NCBI GenBank assembly: GCA_934358955.1
Contig: CAKRLC010000069.1
Span: 1 to 14,397 of the forward strand
DNA: 14,397 nucleotides
Origin: an uncultured Roseburia sp.
GTDB taxonomy: Bacteria > Bacillota > Clostridia > Lachnospirales > Lachnospiraceae
Direction of reading: 5' to 3'
Shown here: positions 8,221 to 14,397 of the stretch, one piece after another
Layout of the letters: every line of letters begins with the position of its first letter
How positions within the stretch are numbered: the stretch's first letter is position 1
Notes under the pieces: model-generated
The model's database searches: none
The model's input: only the letters and a program-made list of their open reading frames with translations
Told to the model about the DNA's origin: nothing
Program-made: the position numbers and the translations under genes

Positions 8221-8226
8221 TATAAT
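8221..8226 (+). promoter_or_regulatory. Possible -10 element for comF
   Basis: A perfect TATAAT follows the structured element, 85 bases before comF. No acceptable -35 is found 16-18 bp upstream (that position is GAGAGA-like and inside hairpin B), and the preceding TG is directly adjacent rather than one base away, so this is only a candidate. Confidence 0.28.
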
Positions 8227-8310
8227 TACGAAAATCTTAAGAAAACATTTATGGTTTCAGATGGAAAAAAGTGTTAGGATGGAACGCGGAGAGATTTTGG
8301 AAAGGAATCT

Positions 8311-9024
8311 ATGAATTTAAAAAAAGAAGATTTACTTCATTTTGTATTTCCACCGCGTTGCCCTGTATGTGATAAGGTCATTGAAACCGGGCAGGTCATC
8401 TGCCGGCAGTGCCATGAAAAAATTGTGCATATCGCAGAACCGGTCTGCAAAAAATGTGGAAAACCTTTCGAGGACGAACGAAGGGAATACTGTGCGGACT
8501 GTACCGGAAAAAAACACTTTTTTGTACAGGGGAAGGCAGTTTTTTCTTATCAGGGGGGAATCCGGCCGTCCATGTACCGGTTCAAATATCAGAACCGCAG
8601 GGAGTACGGCACTTACTATGCAAAAGAGGCTGTATATCTGCATGGAGAATGGATAAAACGCAAAAAGATAGACCTGATCATCCCGGTTCCAATGTACTAT
8701 TGGAAAGAGAGAAGGAGGGGCTATAATCAGGCTGCGGTTTTTGCCAGGGCACTGTCAAAAGAATGTGGGATCCCGGCAGAATACCAGATGGTACAGCGAA
8801 TCAGAAACACCGTTCCACAGAAGAAACTGAATGATGTGGAAAGAAAAAAGAACTTAAAGCATGCTTTTCAGTTGAAAAAAGGAACGCCGGAGAATAAGAA
8901 TATTTTGCTCGTGGATGATATTTATACGACGGGAAGCACAATGGATGAGGTTGCGGAGGTTTTGCTCGGAGCCGGAGCAAAAAATATATATTTCCTTTGC
9001 ATCAGCATCGGAGAAGGCTATTAA
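8311..9024 (+). CDS. comF: ComF-family protein (zinc ribbon plus phosphoribosyltransferase-like domain)
   Basis: ComF proteins are needed for DNA uptake in naturally competent bacteria such as Bacillus subtilis, where they act in the cytoplasm with the ComFA helicase; related GntX proteins occur elsewhere, and function in Clostridia is largely inferred. The 237 residues show an N-terminal cysteine-rich module with CPVC (17/20), CRQC (31/34), CKKC (46/49) and CADC (61/64), then the ComF signature around VPMYYWKERRRGYNQ (126-140), and the PRPP-binding loop VDDIYTTGST at 201-210. ATG 8311 follows GGAAAGGA (8299-8306). No comFA or other competence gene adjoins it; it is set between recD2 and the c-di-AMP operon, each with its own spacer. 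Length and motif order are normal for the family. Confidence 0.92.
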   Translation: MNLKKEDLLHFVFPPRCPVCDKVIETGQVICRQCHEKIVHIAEPVCKKCGKPFEDERREYCADCTGKKHFFVQGKAVFSYQGGIRPSMYRFKYQNRREYGTYYAKEAVYLHGEWIKRKKIDLIIPVPMYYWKERRRGYNQAAVFARALSKECGIPAEYQMVQRIRNTVPQKKLNDVERKKNLKHAFQLKKGTPENKNILLVDDIYTTGSTMDEVAEVLLGAGAKNIYFLCISIGEGY

Positions 9025-9043
9025 CGCTGTTTGGCTTTTTTTT
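9012..9043 (+). terminator. Weak hairpin with T8 tract after comF
   Basis: AGAAGGCTA (9012-9020) can pair with TGGCTTTTT (9032-9040) in 9 bp, three of them G-U, across the comF stop codon, with T8 at 9036-9043. The long T tract and the promoter directly after it favour termination here, though the stem is weak. Confidence 0.42.
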
Positions 9044-9045
9044 CT

Positions 9046-9073
9046 TTGAAAAACATAGGCTCTATGGTATAAT
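9046..9073 (+). promoter_or_regulatory. Extended -10 promoter for the c-di-AMP operon
   Basis: TTGAAA (9046-9051), a 16-bp spacer and TATAAT (9068-9073) with TG one base upstream (TGGTATAAT) make an excellent sigma-A promoter, using the same -35 and spacing as the mreB promoter. Transcription should start near 9080, giving a leader of about 75 nt that contains a small inverted repeat CATAAT/ATTATG (9088-9093 and 9101-9106). No other comparably good promoter was seen before the end of the window. Confidence 0.82.
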
Positions 9074-9157
9074 GAAATATAAGAATGCATAATTGCGTAT
9101 ATTATGTGGTTTTAGAGAAAAATGAATTTGTGATGCCGGAAAGGAAATGCAAACTGT

Positions 9158-9583
9158 ATGGTAAATGAGGACCGTTTACAGCCAATGATTAAGATGGCAA
9201 TGTTTGATAAAGAAAGTGGCAAAGAGTGCAGACCTATGGCACAGTATGCGAGAAAGGATTATGTGATATTGAAGCTTCTCGGAAGCTTTGTGACAGGAAG
9301 TATCGCATTTGCACTGATGACTGGAATGTGGGCGCTGTATTCTATGGAACAGCTTATGAATGAGATGAATTCCATGGATATCAGACGGTTTGTTGTAATG
9401 CTGTTGATCAGATATGTAGTGTTTATGTTTCTGTATCTGGCGGCAACCTATTATCTTTATAATCAGCGTTACACAAGAGGACGTAAGAAGGTAAAGTTAT
9501 TTTATGGCAATATAAAAAGGCTGAACCAGCTTTACGAGAGGGAAGAAAGACTGAAGATATCCGACAACAAAGAATGGTATTAA
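9158..9583 (+). CDS. Small two-helix membrane protein of unknown function
   Basis: I do not recognise this 141-residue protein as a named family. It shows a polar N-terminus of about 35 residues, two probable transmembrane helices (about 38-61, LKLLGSFVTG onward, and 77-101, RFVVMLLIRY onward) joined by a short loop, and a basic, then charged C-terminal segment (about 105-135) with heptad-like leucines that could be a short coiled coil, probably cytosolic. ATG 9158 is preceded by AAGGA (9141-9145) at a rather long 12-nt spacing; no better in-frame start exists. It is the first gene after the operon promoter and lies 52 bp before the next membrane protein, so it is likely made with the c-di-AMP synthase. 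No catalytic motif, lipobox or signal peptide is seen. Confidence 0.82.
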   Translation: MVNEDRLQPMIKMAMFDKESGKECRPMAQYARKDYVILKLLGSFVTGSIAFALMTGMWALYSMEQLMNEMNSMDIRRFVVMLLIRYVVFMFLYLAATYYLYNQRYTRGRKKVKLFYGNIKRLNQLYEREERLKISDNKEWY

Positions 9584-9635
9584 ATACAAACGAAAAGGTA
9601 TTTTGTGTTTAATGCAACAGCATCAGGAGGCTAAC

Positions 9636-10637
9636 ATGACGACCTTATTGGAAATAAAAGAAAAAATAATCCGCTTCTACGGAAAAAATGAAACCTATAT
9701 TATTCCGGTGATCAAATTTATATTTGCATTATTTACATTTCTGATGATCAACAGCAGCATTGGCTATATGAAGGTCATCAGCAAGACGCCGGTCGCGTTG
9801 ATCCTTGCGTTGGTCTGCGCTGTTATTCCAGTGAATGGCATGATCGTAATTGCTGCGCTGATCTCATTGCTGGATTTCTATGCATTGTCGATTGAAGTGT
9901 GTCTGGTAGGACTGCTGTTATTTGCAGTTGTCTATTTTGTGTATTTCAGATTTTCCCCTAAAAGCGGGTTCAATGCGGTGCTGACACCGATTTGTTTTAA
10001 ACTCCATATCCCATATGTAGTGCCGGTTGGTTCGGGACTTTTGAGTGAGGTGTATTCGGTATTTTCTATTGCATGTGGTACGGTATTGTATTTTTTTATC
10101 CATGGAGTGAAGGAGAATGCGTCGGCATTAAGCGGTGCGGCAGAAGAGACAGATTCTTCCGTATCAAAGATTGTAATAGCGCTGAACCAGCTTTTGGGTA
10201 ATAAGGAGATGTACCTGGTGCTTGTGATTTTTGTTATTGCAACGCTGCTGGTGAACCTGATCAGAAGAATGGATATTGAGCATGCATGGACGATCGCATT
10301 GACAGCAGGACTTTTAGTTGAAGCAATAGGCCTGATCGTCGGATATGTCCTGCTTGGTATTTCCGGGAAAACAGTCGGGGTTATCATAGGAAGTCTGGTT
10401 TCGGGAGTCATTGCATTTCTGATCGAATTTTTGTTTTTTAACCTGGATTATTCACGGACAGAGAAACTCCAGTTTGAAGACGATGAATACTATTATTTCG
10501 TGAAGGCGATCCCAAAATCCCTGGTAACGGAGAAAGATAAGCAGATTAAGCATTTCAATGGGAAAGTTGAAAAAGAGCGTCTGAACAAAAAGAAGTTTGC
10601 AGAAGAGATGGAAATTGACGAAAACCTGTTAGATTAA
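9636..10637 (+). CDS. Polytopic membrane protein of unknown function
   Basis: The 333-residue protein has about eight hydrophobic segments (near residues 21-39, 52-69, 68-84, 86-105, 131-156, 191-209, 217-240 and 245-267) and a charged cytosolic-looking tail of about 65 residues. The tail opens with a striking acidic-aromatic block, QFEDDEYYYFVKAIPK (279-294), and is otherwise Lys/Glu-rich. I cannot assign a family; it lacks ABC transporter, polysaccharide flippase or transporter signatures I would trust. ATG 9636 is chosen over an upstream TTG (9603) because AGGAGG (9625-9630) sits 5 nt before it. It is flanked by the small membrane gene and cdaA, with no terminator between, so a role in membrane regulation near c-di-AMP synthesis or in the envelope is a guess from context. 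Confidence 0.88.
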   Translation: MTTLLEIKEKIIRFYGKNETYIIPVIKFIFALFTFLMINSSIGYMKVISKTPVALILALVCAVIPVNGMIVIAALISLLDFYALSIEVCLVGLLLFAVVYFVYFRFSPKSGFNAVLTPICFKLHIPYVVPVGSGLLSEVYSVFSIACGTVLYFFIHGVKENASALSGAAEETDSSVSKIVIALNQLLGNKEMYLVLVIFVIATLLVNLIRRMDIEHAWTIALTAGLLVEAIGLIVGYVLLGISGKTVGVIIGSLVSGVIAFLIEFLFFNLDYSRTEKLQFEDDEYYYFVKAIPKSLVTEKDKQIKHFNGKVEKERLNKKKFAEEMEIDENLLD

Positions 10638-10653
10638 GAAAAAGAAACAAGCC

Positions 10654-10676
10654 GACAGAGAGCAGGACTTTCTGTC
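10654..10676 (+). other. Hairpin just upstream of the cdaA ribosome site
   Basis: GACAGAGAG (10654-10662) pairs with CTTTCTGTC (10668-10676), 9 bp with one G-U, loop CAGGA. The cdaA Shine-Dalgarno region (AAGGAAG, 10680-10686) begins three bases later and no T tract follows, so this looks like a message-processing, stability or translation-control structure rather than a terminator. Confidence 0.5.
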
Positions 10677-10694
10677 AGGAAGGAAGTGGAATAG

Positions 10695-11597
10695 GTGCAT
10701 AATATAGGAATAACATTGCGTGCGTTCTGGGAAAAAGCGGTGTCTTACCTGACACTTCAGATTTCATTTACGGACATTATTGAAATTATCATTATTTCAG
10801 TCCTGATCTATTACATGCTGGTATGGATCAAGGATACAAGAGCTTGGATGCTGCTGAGGGGAATCCTGGTGATCCTTGCATTTGTGCTTGTAGCAGTTAT
10901 CTTTGAGATGAATACGATCGTCTGGATCGCGGATAAACTGTTTTCCGTGGCGATGATGGCACTGGTTGTCATATTCCAGCCGGAAATGAGGAAAGCACTG
11001 GAAAATCTGGGAAGAAGAAATATTCTTGCAAATCTGTTCAGCTTTGAATTCGGAAAGAACGGAAATGAAAAGTTTTCTGATAAAACGATCACAGAGCTCG
11101 TGAAAGCAAGCTATGAGATGGGAAAAGTAAAAACAGGTGCACTCATTGTAGTGGAAGATGAGATTCTGCTGACAGAGTATGAACGAACCGGGATTGCGGT
11201 AGATGGTATTCTTACAAGCCAGCTGCTGATCAATATTTTTGAAAAAAACACACCGTTGCATGATGGTGCAGTGATCGTGCGTGGAGACAGGGTCGTATCT
11301 GCAACCTGTTATCTGCCGTTGACAGATTCCCTTGATATCAGCAAGGATCTTGGAACAAGACACCGTGCTGCAGTTGGAATCAGTGAAGTGAGTGATTCTC
11401 TGACGATCGTTGTATCAGAAGAGACAGGAAAGGTTTCCATTGCATTAGGCGGAGAACTTTACCGTAATGTGGATGCCGAGTTTTTGAAGAATAAGCTGGC
11501 ATTCATCCAGAAACGTGAGCAGGACACTTCCAAAATTAAATCATGGAAAGGGAGGCTGAAAGATGTTGCAAAAATTCGGAAAGAAAGTAATGAATAA
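10695..11597 (+). CDS. cdaA: Diadenylate cyclase CdaA (c-di-AMP synthase)
   Basis: CdaA makes cyclic di-AMP from two ATP at the membrane; in Firmicutes this messenger controls potassium and osmolyte transport and affects wall integrity. The 300-residue protein has three predicted N-terminal helices (about 27-47, 54-70 and 76-94) and a cytosolic DAC domain with the catalytic DGA at 190-192, RHR at 222-224 and SEETG at 241-245. It is slightly longer than the common 270-280 residues, through a charged C-terminal tail. The start is a GTG, with AAGGAAG 8-10 nt upstream; no ATG stands near, and the resulting N-terminus (HNIGITLRAFWEK) is normal for the family. It overlaps cdaR by 35 bp, implying translational coupling, as expected for a regulator that binds CdaA. 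All key catalytic residues are present, so it should be active. Confidence 0.97.
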   Translation: MHNIGITLRAFWEKAVSYLTLQISFTDIIEIIIISVLIYYMLVWIKDTRAWMLLRGILVILAFVLVAVIFEMNTIVWIADKLFSVAMMALVVIFQPEMRKALENLGRRNILANLFSFEFGKNGNEKFSDKTITELVKASYEMGKVKTGALIVVEDEILLTEYERTGIAVDGILTSQLLINIFEKNTPLHDGAVIVRGDRVVSATCYLPLTDSLDISKDLGTRHRAAVGISEVSDSLTIVVSEETGKVSIALGGELYRNVDAEFLKNKLAFIQKREQDTSKIKSWKGRLKDVAKIRKESNE

Positions 11598-12885
11598 TTT
11601 TGGCCTGAAATTGCTGGCAGTATTCTTTTCCATTATATTGTGGATCGTTGTGGTGAACATTGATGATCCAAGCCAGACAAGACCATATACGACGAGTGTT
11701 TCGCTTGAAAATAAATCATACATTACTTCAATGAACAAATGGGCAGACTATCTTGATGGAAATAATACGATCACCTTCTATGTACAGGCGAAGCGTTCTA
11801 TCCAGGAAAAACTGTCCAATTCAAATTTCTCAGCAACAGCGGATGCTCAGAAGATTGAATATGATGAACTGACCGGCACATACCGGGTTCCGGTTTCTGT
11901 ATCAGTAAACCGTAACAGCAGTGATATCAGTATTACATCCAAGCAGTTATATCTGGAACTGGAACTGGAAGATTCTGCTTCCAAACAGTTCCCAATCAAG
12001 ACGAATGCGGCGGGAACGGTTGCGTCCGGCTGCGCACTTGGAAATGTTGAGATAACAGATGCAAACGTCTTAAAAGTATTCGGACCGGCATCTGTTGTAA
12101 ATCAGATTGATACTGTTGTCGCAACGATCAGTGTAGATGGCATGTCTGAAGATATCACAGACCGGGTAGCTCCGGTGTGCTACGATGCAGAAGGAAATGT
12201 TGTAGATACAACAAAGCTGACAATGAGTGTCAGCACTGTAAATATAAGTGCACAGATTTTAAATACAAAGGATATCGAGCTGGAGTTCAAGACAACGGGA
12301 ACACCTGCAGATGGTTATCTGACGGGTGATATCACTTACCGCCCTCAGACAGTGCGGATCAAAGGGGAGGCGGCAAATTTAAATACCGTCAATAAGATCA
12401 CGGTTCCGGAAGAGGTATTGGATGTTACCGGGGCATCAGACGATATCGAGAAAACCGTGGACATCTCTACTTATCTGCCGGCAGGCACATCGCTTGTGAT
12501 CAGTTCTGAAGCAAAGATTGATGTGACCGTGCAGATCGAACCAGTGAAGACAAAAACCGTGCAGATCCCTACTTCCAATCTGGAAGCTTTAGGTCTGGAA
12601 AACGGATATCAGTTTATGTACGACAGTGATGAGGTGTCATTAACTGTCTCAGGAAGAACAAGTCTGATCGACAGTTTAAATGGAAAGACAATTACCGGAA
12701 CGATCGATCTTTCTGGTATGCGTGGTGGAACACATAGCATGCAGGTATCATTTGACTTGGATGAGGATGATTATCAGTATAGCGCCACCTATGTGTCTGT
12801 GACGGTGAGTTCAGAAAATGATAATACAGATGCAGAAGACACAGGAACGACCGTGACAACGGGAAGCAGAAGTAATGAACGTTAA
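11563..12885 (+). CDS. cdaR: CdaR, YbbR-domain regulator of diadenylate cyclase
   Basis: CdaR is a membrane-anchored, mostly extracytoplasmic protein that interacts with CdaA and modulates c-di-AMP production. The 440-residue protein begins with a short cytosolic stretch and one transmembrane anchor (about 14-32, GLKLLAVFFS onward) with the family-typical WIVVVNIDDPSQTRPY just after. The rest is beta-rich and divides into about four YbbR-like repeats (roughly 42-137, 141-233, 236-327 and 329-417), followed by a low-complexity Thr/Asp/Ser tail. ATG 11563 lies inside the 3' end of cdaA and has GGAGG at 11551-11555, 7 nt upstream. The usual downstream partner glmM is not next; an HPr-family gene follows after 30 bp. 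Confidence 0.94.
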   Translation: MLQKFGKKVMNNFGLKLLAVFFSIILWIVVVNIDDPSQTRPYTTSVSLENKSYITSMNKWADYLDGNNTITFYVQAKRSIQEKLSNSNFSATADAQKIEYDELTGTYRVPVSVSVNRNSSDISITSKQLYLELELEDSASKQFPIKTNAAGTVASGCALGNVEITDANVLKVFGPASVVNQIDTVVATISVDGMSEDITDRVAPVCYDAEGNVVDTTKLTMSVSTVNISAQILNTKDIELEFKTTGTPADGYLTGDITYRPQTVRIKGEAANLNTVNKITVPEEVLDVTGASDDIEKTVDISTYLPAGTSLVISSEAKIDVTVQIEPVKTKTVQIPTSNLEALGLENGYQFMYDSDEVSLTVSGRTSLIDSLNGKTITGTIDLSGMRGGTHSMQVSFDLDEDDYQYSATYVSVTVSSENDNTDAEDTGTTVTTGSRSNER

Positions 12886-12915
12886 ATATAGGGGATAATT
12901 TGGGAGGAAAGCAAC

Positions 12916-13179
12916 ATGGTAAGTCAGAAAGTAATCATTAAGAACCCGACAGGGCTTCATTTGAGACCGGCTGGAATTCTATGCAAGGAGGCGATGCAGT
13001 TTAAGTCACACATCACATTTCGTTATCGCAATAATATCGCAAATGCCAAGAGTGTCTTGAGTGTATTGGGAGCCTGCATCAAATCCGGAGATGAGATTGA
13101 GATGATCTGTGAAGGGGAAGATGAGGAGGAGGCATTAAAAGTAATGATAGGAGTCATCGAGGATGGACTCGGAGAATAG
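12916..13179 (+). CDS. HPr-family phosphocarrier protein
   Basis: HPr relays phosphate from enzyme I to sugar permeases of the PTS, and in Firmicutes its Ser46-phosphorylated form is a catabolite-repression signal. The 87 residues match the family. His15 lies in NPTGLHLRPAG, with Arg17 two positions on, and Ser46 in NAKSVLSVLG aligns with the HPr kinase site of B. subtilis HPr. Differences from textbook HPr include Leu for Ala at position 16, Cys23 and Cys54, and an acidic stretch EGEDEEEA near residues 66-73. GGGAGGA (12902-12908) supports the ATG. It sits 30 bp after cdaR and 3 bp before a glycosyltransferase, not with ptsI. It could be the general PtsH or a paralogue with a regulatory role; sequence alone cannot decide, so no symbol is given. 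Confidence 0.93.
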   Translation: MVSQKVIIKNPTGLHLRPAGILCKEAMQFKSHITFRYRNNIANAKSVLSVLGACIKSGDEIEMICEGEDEEEALKVMIGVIEDGLGE

Positions 13180-13182
13180 AAA

Positions 13183-14151
13183 ATGGAGACATTGACAATT
13201 ATCGTTCCTTGTTATAATGAGGAACAGACAGTACAGATCTTTTATGATACGGTCGAAAAGGTGGTAAAGGAGATACCGGATATCCGCATTGAGTATTTAT
13301 TTGTTGATGACGGATCAAAGGATCATACGTTATCAGAATTAAAAAAGCTGCACGAAAAAGATAAAAAAGTAGGATACCTTTCTTTTTCAAGAAATTTTGG
13401 AAAAGAAGCAGCCATGTATGCAGGGTTAAGCCATGCGGTGGGTGACTATGTGGTGATCATGGATACAGATCTGCAGGATCCGCCGGCATTGCTGCCGGAA
13501 ATGTGCAGGTGTATCCGGGAGGAAGGATATGATTCCGTTGCCACAAGGCGCGTGACTAGAAAAGGGGAGCCACCGATCCGGTCTTTTTTTGCAAGACAGT
13601 TTTACCGCATTATGAATAAGATCAGTGATGTGGAATTGATGGATGGAGCAAGGGATTACAGGATGATGACAAGACAGTATGTCGAGGCACTGCTCTCATT
13701 GAAGGAATATAACCGTTTCTCAAAAGGGTTATTTGGCTGGGTTGGTTTTAAAACAAAATGGCTGGAATTTGAGAATGTTGAGCGGGTTGCGGGCGAGACA
13801 AAGTGGTCTTTCTGGAAATTGTTTCAATATTCTATCGAAGGTATGATCGCATTTTCAGAAGTGCCGCTATATGTGTCATCGGTGATCGGAACTGCTATGT
13901 GCGGCGTTTCCTTTATTGCTATTTTATTTATCATTATACGTCAGCTGCTATTTGGAGGATCTGCATTTGGCTGGCCTTCTATGGCATGTATCGTAATCTT
14001 TATCGGAGGAATCGAGCTTCTTGCAGTAGGAATTCTTGGACTTTATTTTTCAAAGGCCTATCTTGAAGTGAAAAATCGCCCGATTTATATTGAAAAAGAA
14101 TCATGTATGGCCTGCTGTGACGGGGATACAGAGGAAAGAAAAGGAGAATGA
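13183..14151 (+). CDS. GtrB/DPM1-like family 2 membrane glycosyltransferase
   Basis: Proteins of this type transfer a sugar, often glucose, from a nucleotide sugar to undecaprenyl (or dolichyl) phosphate on the cytosolic face, giving a lipid-linked donor for later modification of surface glycans. The 322-residue protein has a GT-A domain with [10 protein letters not shown] (5-14), VDDGS at 41-45 and the DTD metal/nucleotide motif in DTDLQDPP at 94-101, then SRNFGKEAA and an amphipathic/juxtamembrane part, and two C-terminal transmembrane helices (about 229-254 and 266-289). The tail NRPIYIEKE is typical; a Cys cluster CMACC follows at 308-312 and is unusual. It starts 3 bp after the HPr stop, with its GGAG (13171-13174) inside the HPr gene, so translation is probably coupled. 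rfbA follows after 7 bp. Acceptor and sugar are not known. Confidence 0.93.
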   Translation: METLTIIVPCYNEEQTVQIFYDTVEKVVKEIPDIRIEYLFVDDGSKDHTLSELKKLHEKDKKVGYLSFSRNFGKEAAMYAGLSHAVGDYVVIMDTDLQDPPALLPEMCRCIREEGYDSVATRRVTRKGEPPIRSFFARQFYRIMNKISDVELMDGARDYRMMTRQYVEALLSLKEYNRFSKGLFGWVGFKTKWLEFENVERVAGETKWSFWKLFQYSIEGMIAFSEVPLYVSSVIGTAMCGVSFIAILFIIIRQLLFGGSAFGWPSMACIVIFIGGIELLAVGILGLYFSKAYLEVKNRPIYIEKESCMACCDGDTEERKGE

Positions 14152-14158
14152 AACACAA

Positions 14159-14397
14159 ATGAAAGGAATTATTCTTGCCGGAGGATCCGGAACACGTTTA
14201 TACCCATTAACAAAGGCAATCTCAAAGCAGATCATGCCGGTTTATGATAAGCCAATGATCTATTATCCACTGTCAACACTGATGTTAGCAGGAATCCGTG
14301 AGGTACTCATTATTTCCACACCGAGAGACCTTCCGGTATTTGAAGAACTGTTAGGAGATGGATCACAGCTTGGAATGAGATTCGAATATGCGATCCA
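14159..14397 (+). CDS. rfbA: Glucose-1-phosphate thymidylyltransferase RmlA/RfbA, 3'-truncated by window edge
   Basis: RmlA couples glucose-1-phosphate and dTTP to dTDP-glucose, the first step to dTDP-L-rhamnose for cell-surface polysaccharide. Seventy-nine codons are visible of a family length near 290. They show the nucleotidyltransferase signature [16 protein letters not shown] (residues 3-18), followed by [20 protein letters not shown] and [13 protein letters not shown], all diagnostic for RmlA rather than UTP-specific GalU. The frame stays open to the last base. AAGGAG (14141-14146) lies 12 nt before the ATG and overlaps the end of the glycosyltransferase gene. The position directly after a GtrB-like enzyme suggests the start of a rhamnose or wall-polysaccharide biosynthesis block beyond the window. 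Confidence 0.96.
   Translation, partial: MKGIILAGGSGTRLYPLTKAISKQIMPVYDKPMIYYPLSTLMLAGIREVLIISTPRDLPVFEELLGDGSQLGMRFEYAI

Noticed and set aside
8342..8726. Overlapping + strand frames within comF
   Set aside because: comF has continuous family motifs in its own frame; the alternative frames give no recognisable protein and no ribosome site.
9582..9603. Inverted repeat AAATAC/GTATTT between the two membrane-protein genes
   Set aside because: Only 6 AT-rich base pairs with a 10-nt loop and no T tract; expected by chance in such a spacer.
9603..9635. TTG at 9603 as the start of the polytopic membrane protein
   Set aside because: AGGAGG at 9625-9630 falls inside that extension and is positioned for the ATG at 9636.

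Overview
The window looks like chromosomal DNA from a Gram-positive, low-to-moderate GC anaerobe of the Clostridia, most likely a Lachnospiraceae gut bacterium. That placement is an inference from protein style (UvrA/UvrB, a solo MreB, RecD2, CdaA), from the strong AGGAGG-type ribosome sites and from codon use; genus cannot be fixed. All twelve genes lie on the + strand, and both ends of the window cut a gene (uvrB at the left, rfbA at the right).

Layout. (1) 1-4243: 3' two thirds of uvrB and complete uvrA, 16 bp apart, encoding nucleotide excision repair damage recognition. (2) 4244-4768: a 525-bp gene-free stretch with a terminator, a long imperfect palindrome, an AT-rich tract holding an inverted repeat, and a good sigma-A-type promoter for mreB. 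(3) 4769-5764: mreB, a cell-shape actin, without mreC/mreD; it ends in a strong terminator followed at once by a second terminator-like hairpin. (4) 5859-8099: recD2, a 5'-3' DNA helicase starting at a GTG. (5) 8100-8310: a gap filled by nested inverted repeats that fold on paper into a closing stem with two hairpins. (6) 8311-9024: comF, a zinc-ribbon phosphoribosyltransferase-like competence protein. (7) 9046-14397: an extended -10 promoter followed by seven tightly packed genes with no evident internal terminator: a small two-helix membrane protein, a polytopic membrane protein, cdaA (c-di-AMP synthase), cdaR (its YbbR-domain partner, overlapping cdaA by 35 bp), an HPr-family protein, a GtrB/DPM1-like membrane glycosyltransferase, and the start of rfbA (dTDP-glucose synthesis).

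The most notable region is the last. In Bacillus and relatives cdaA-cdaR is typically followed by glmM. Here glmM is absent from that position; an HPr-like phosphocarrier and envelope-glycan genes follow, and two unrecognised membrane proteins precede. This suggests, but does not prove, a link between c-di-AMP signalling, sugar/phosphoryl status and envelope polysaccharide assembly. I saw no tRNA, rRNA, CRISPR array, transposase, phage gene or frameshifted gene.
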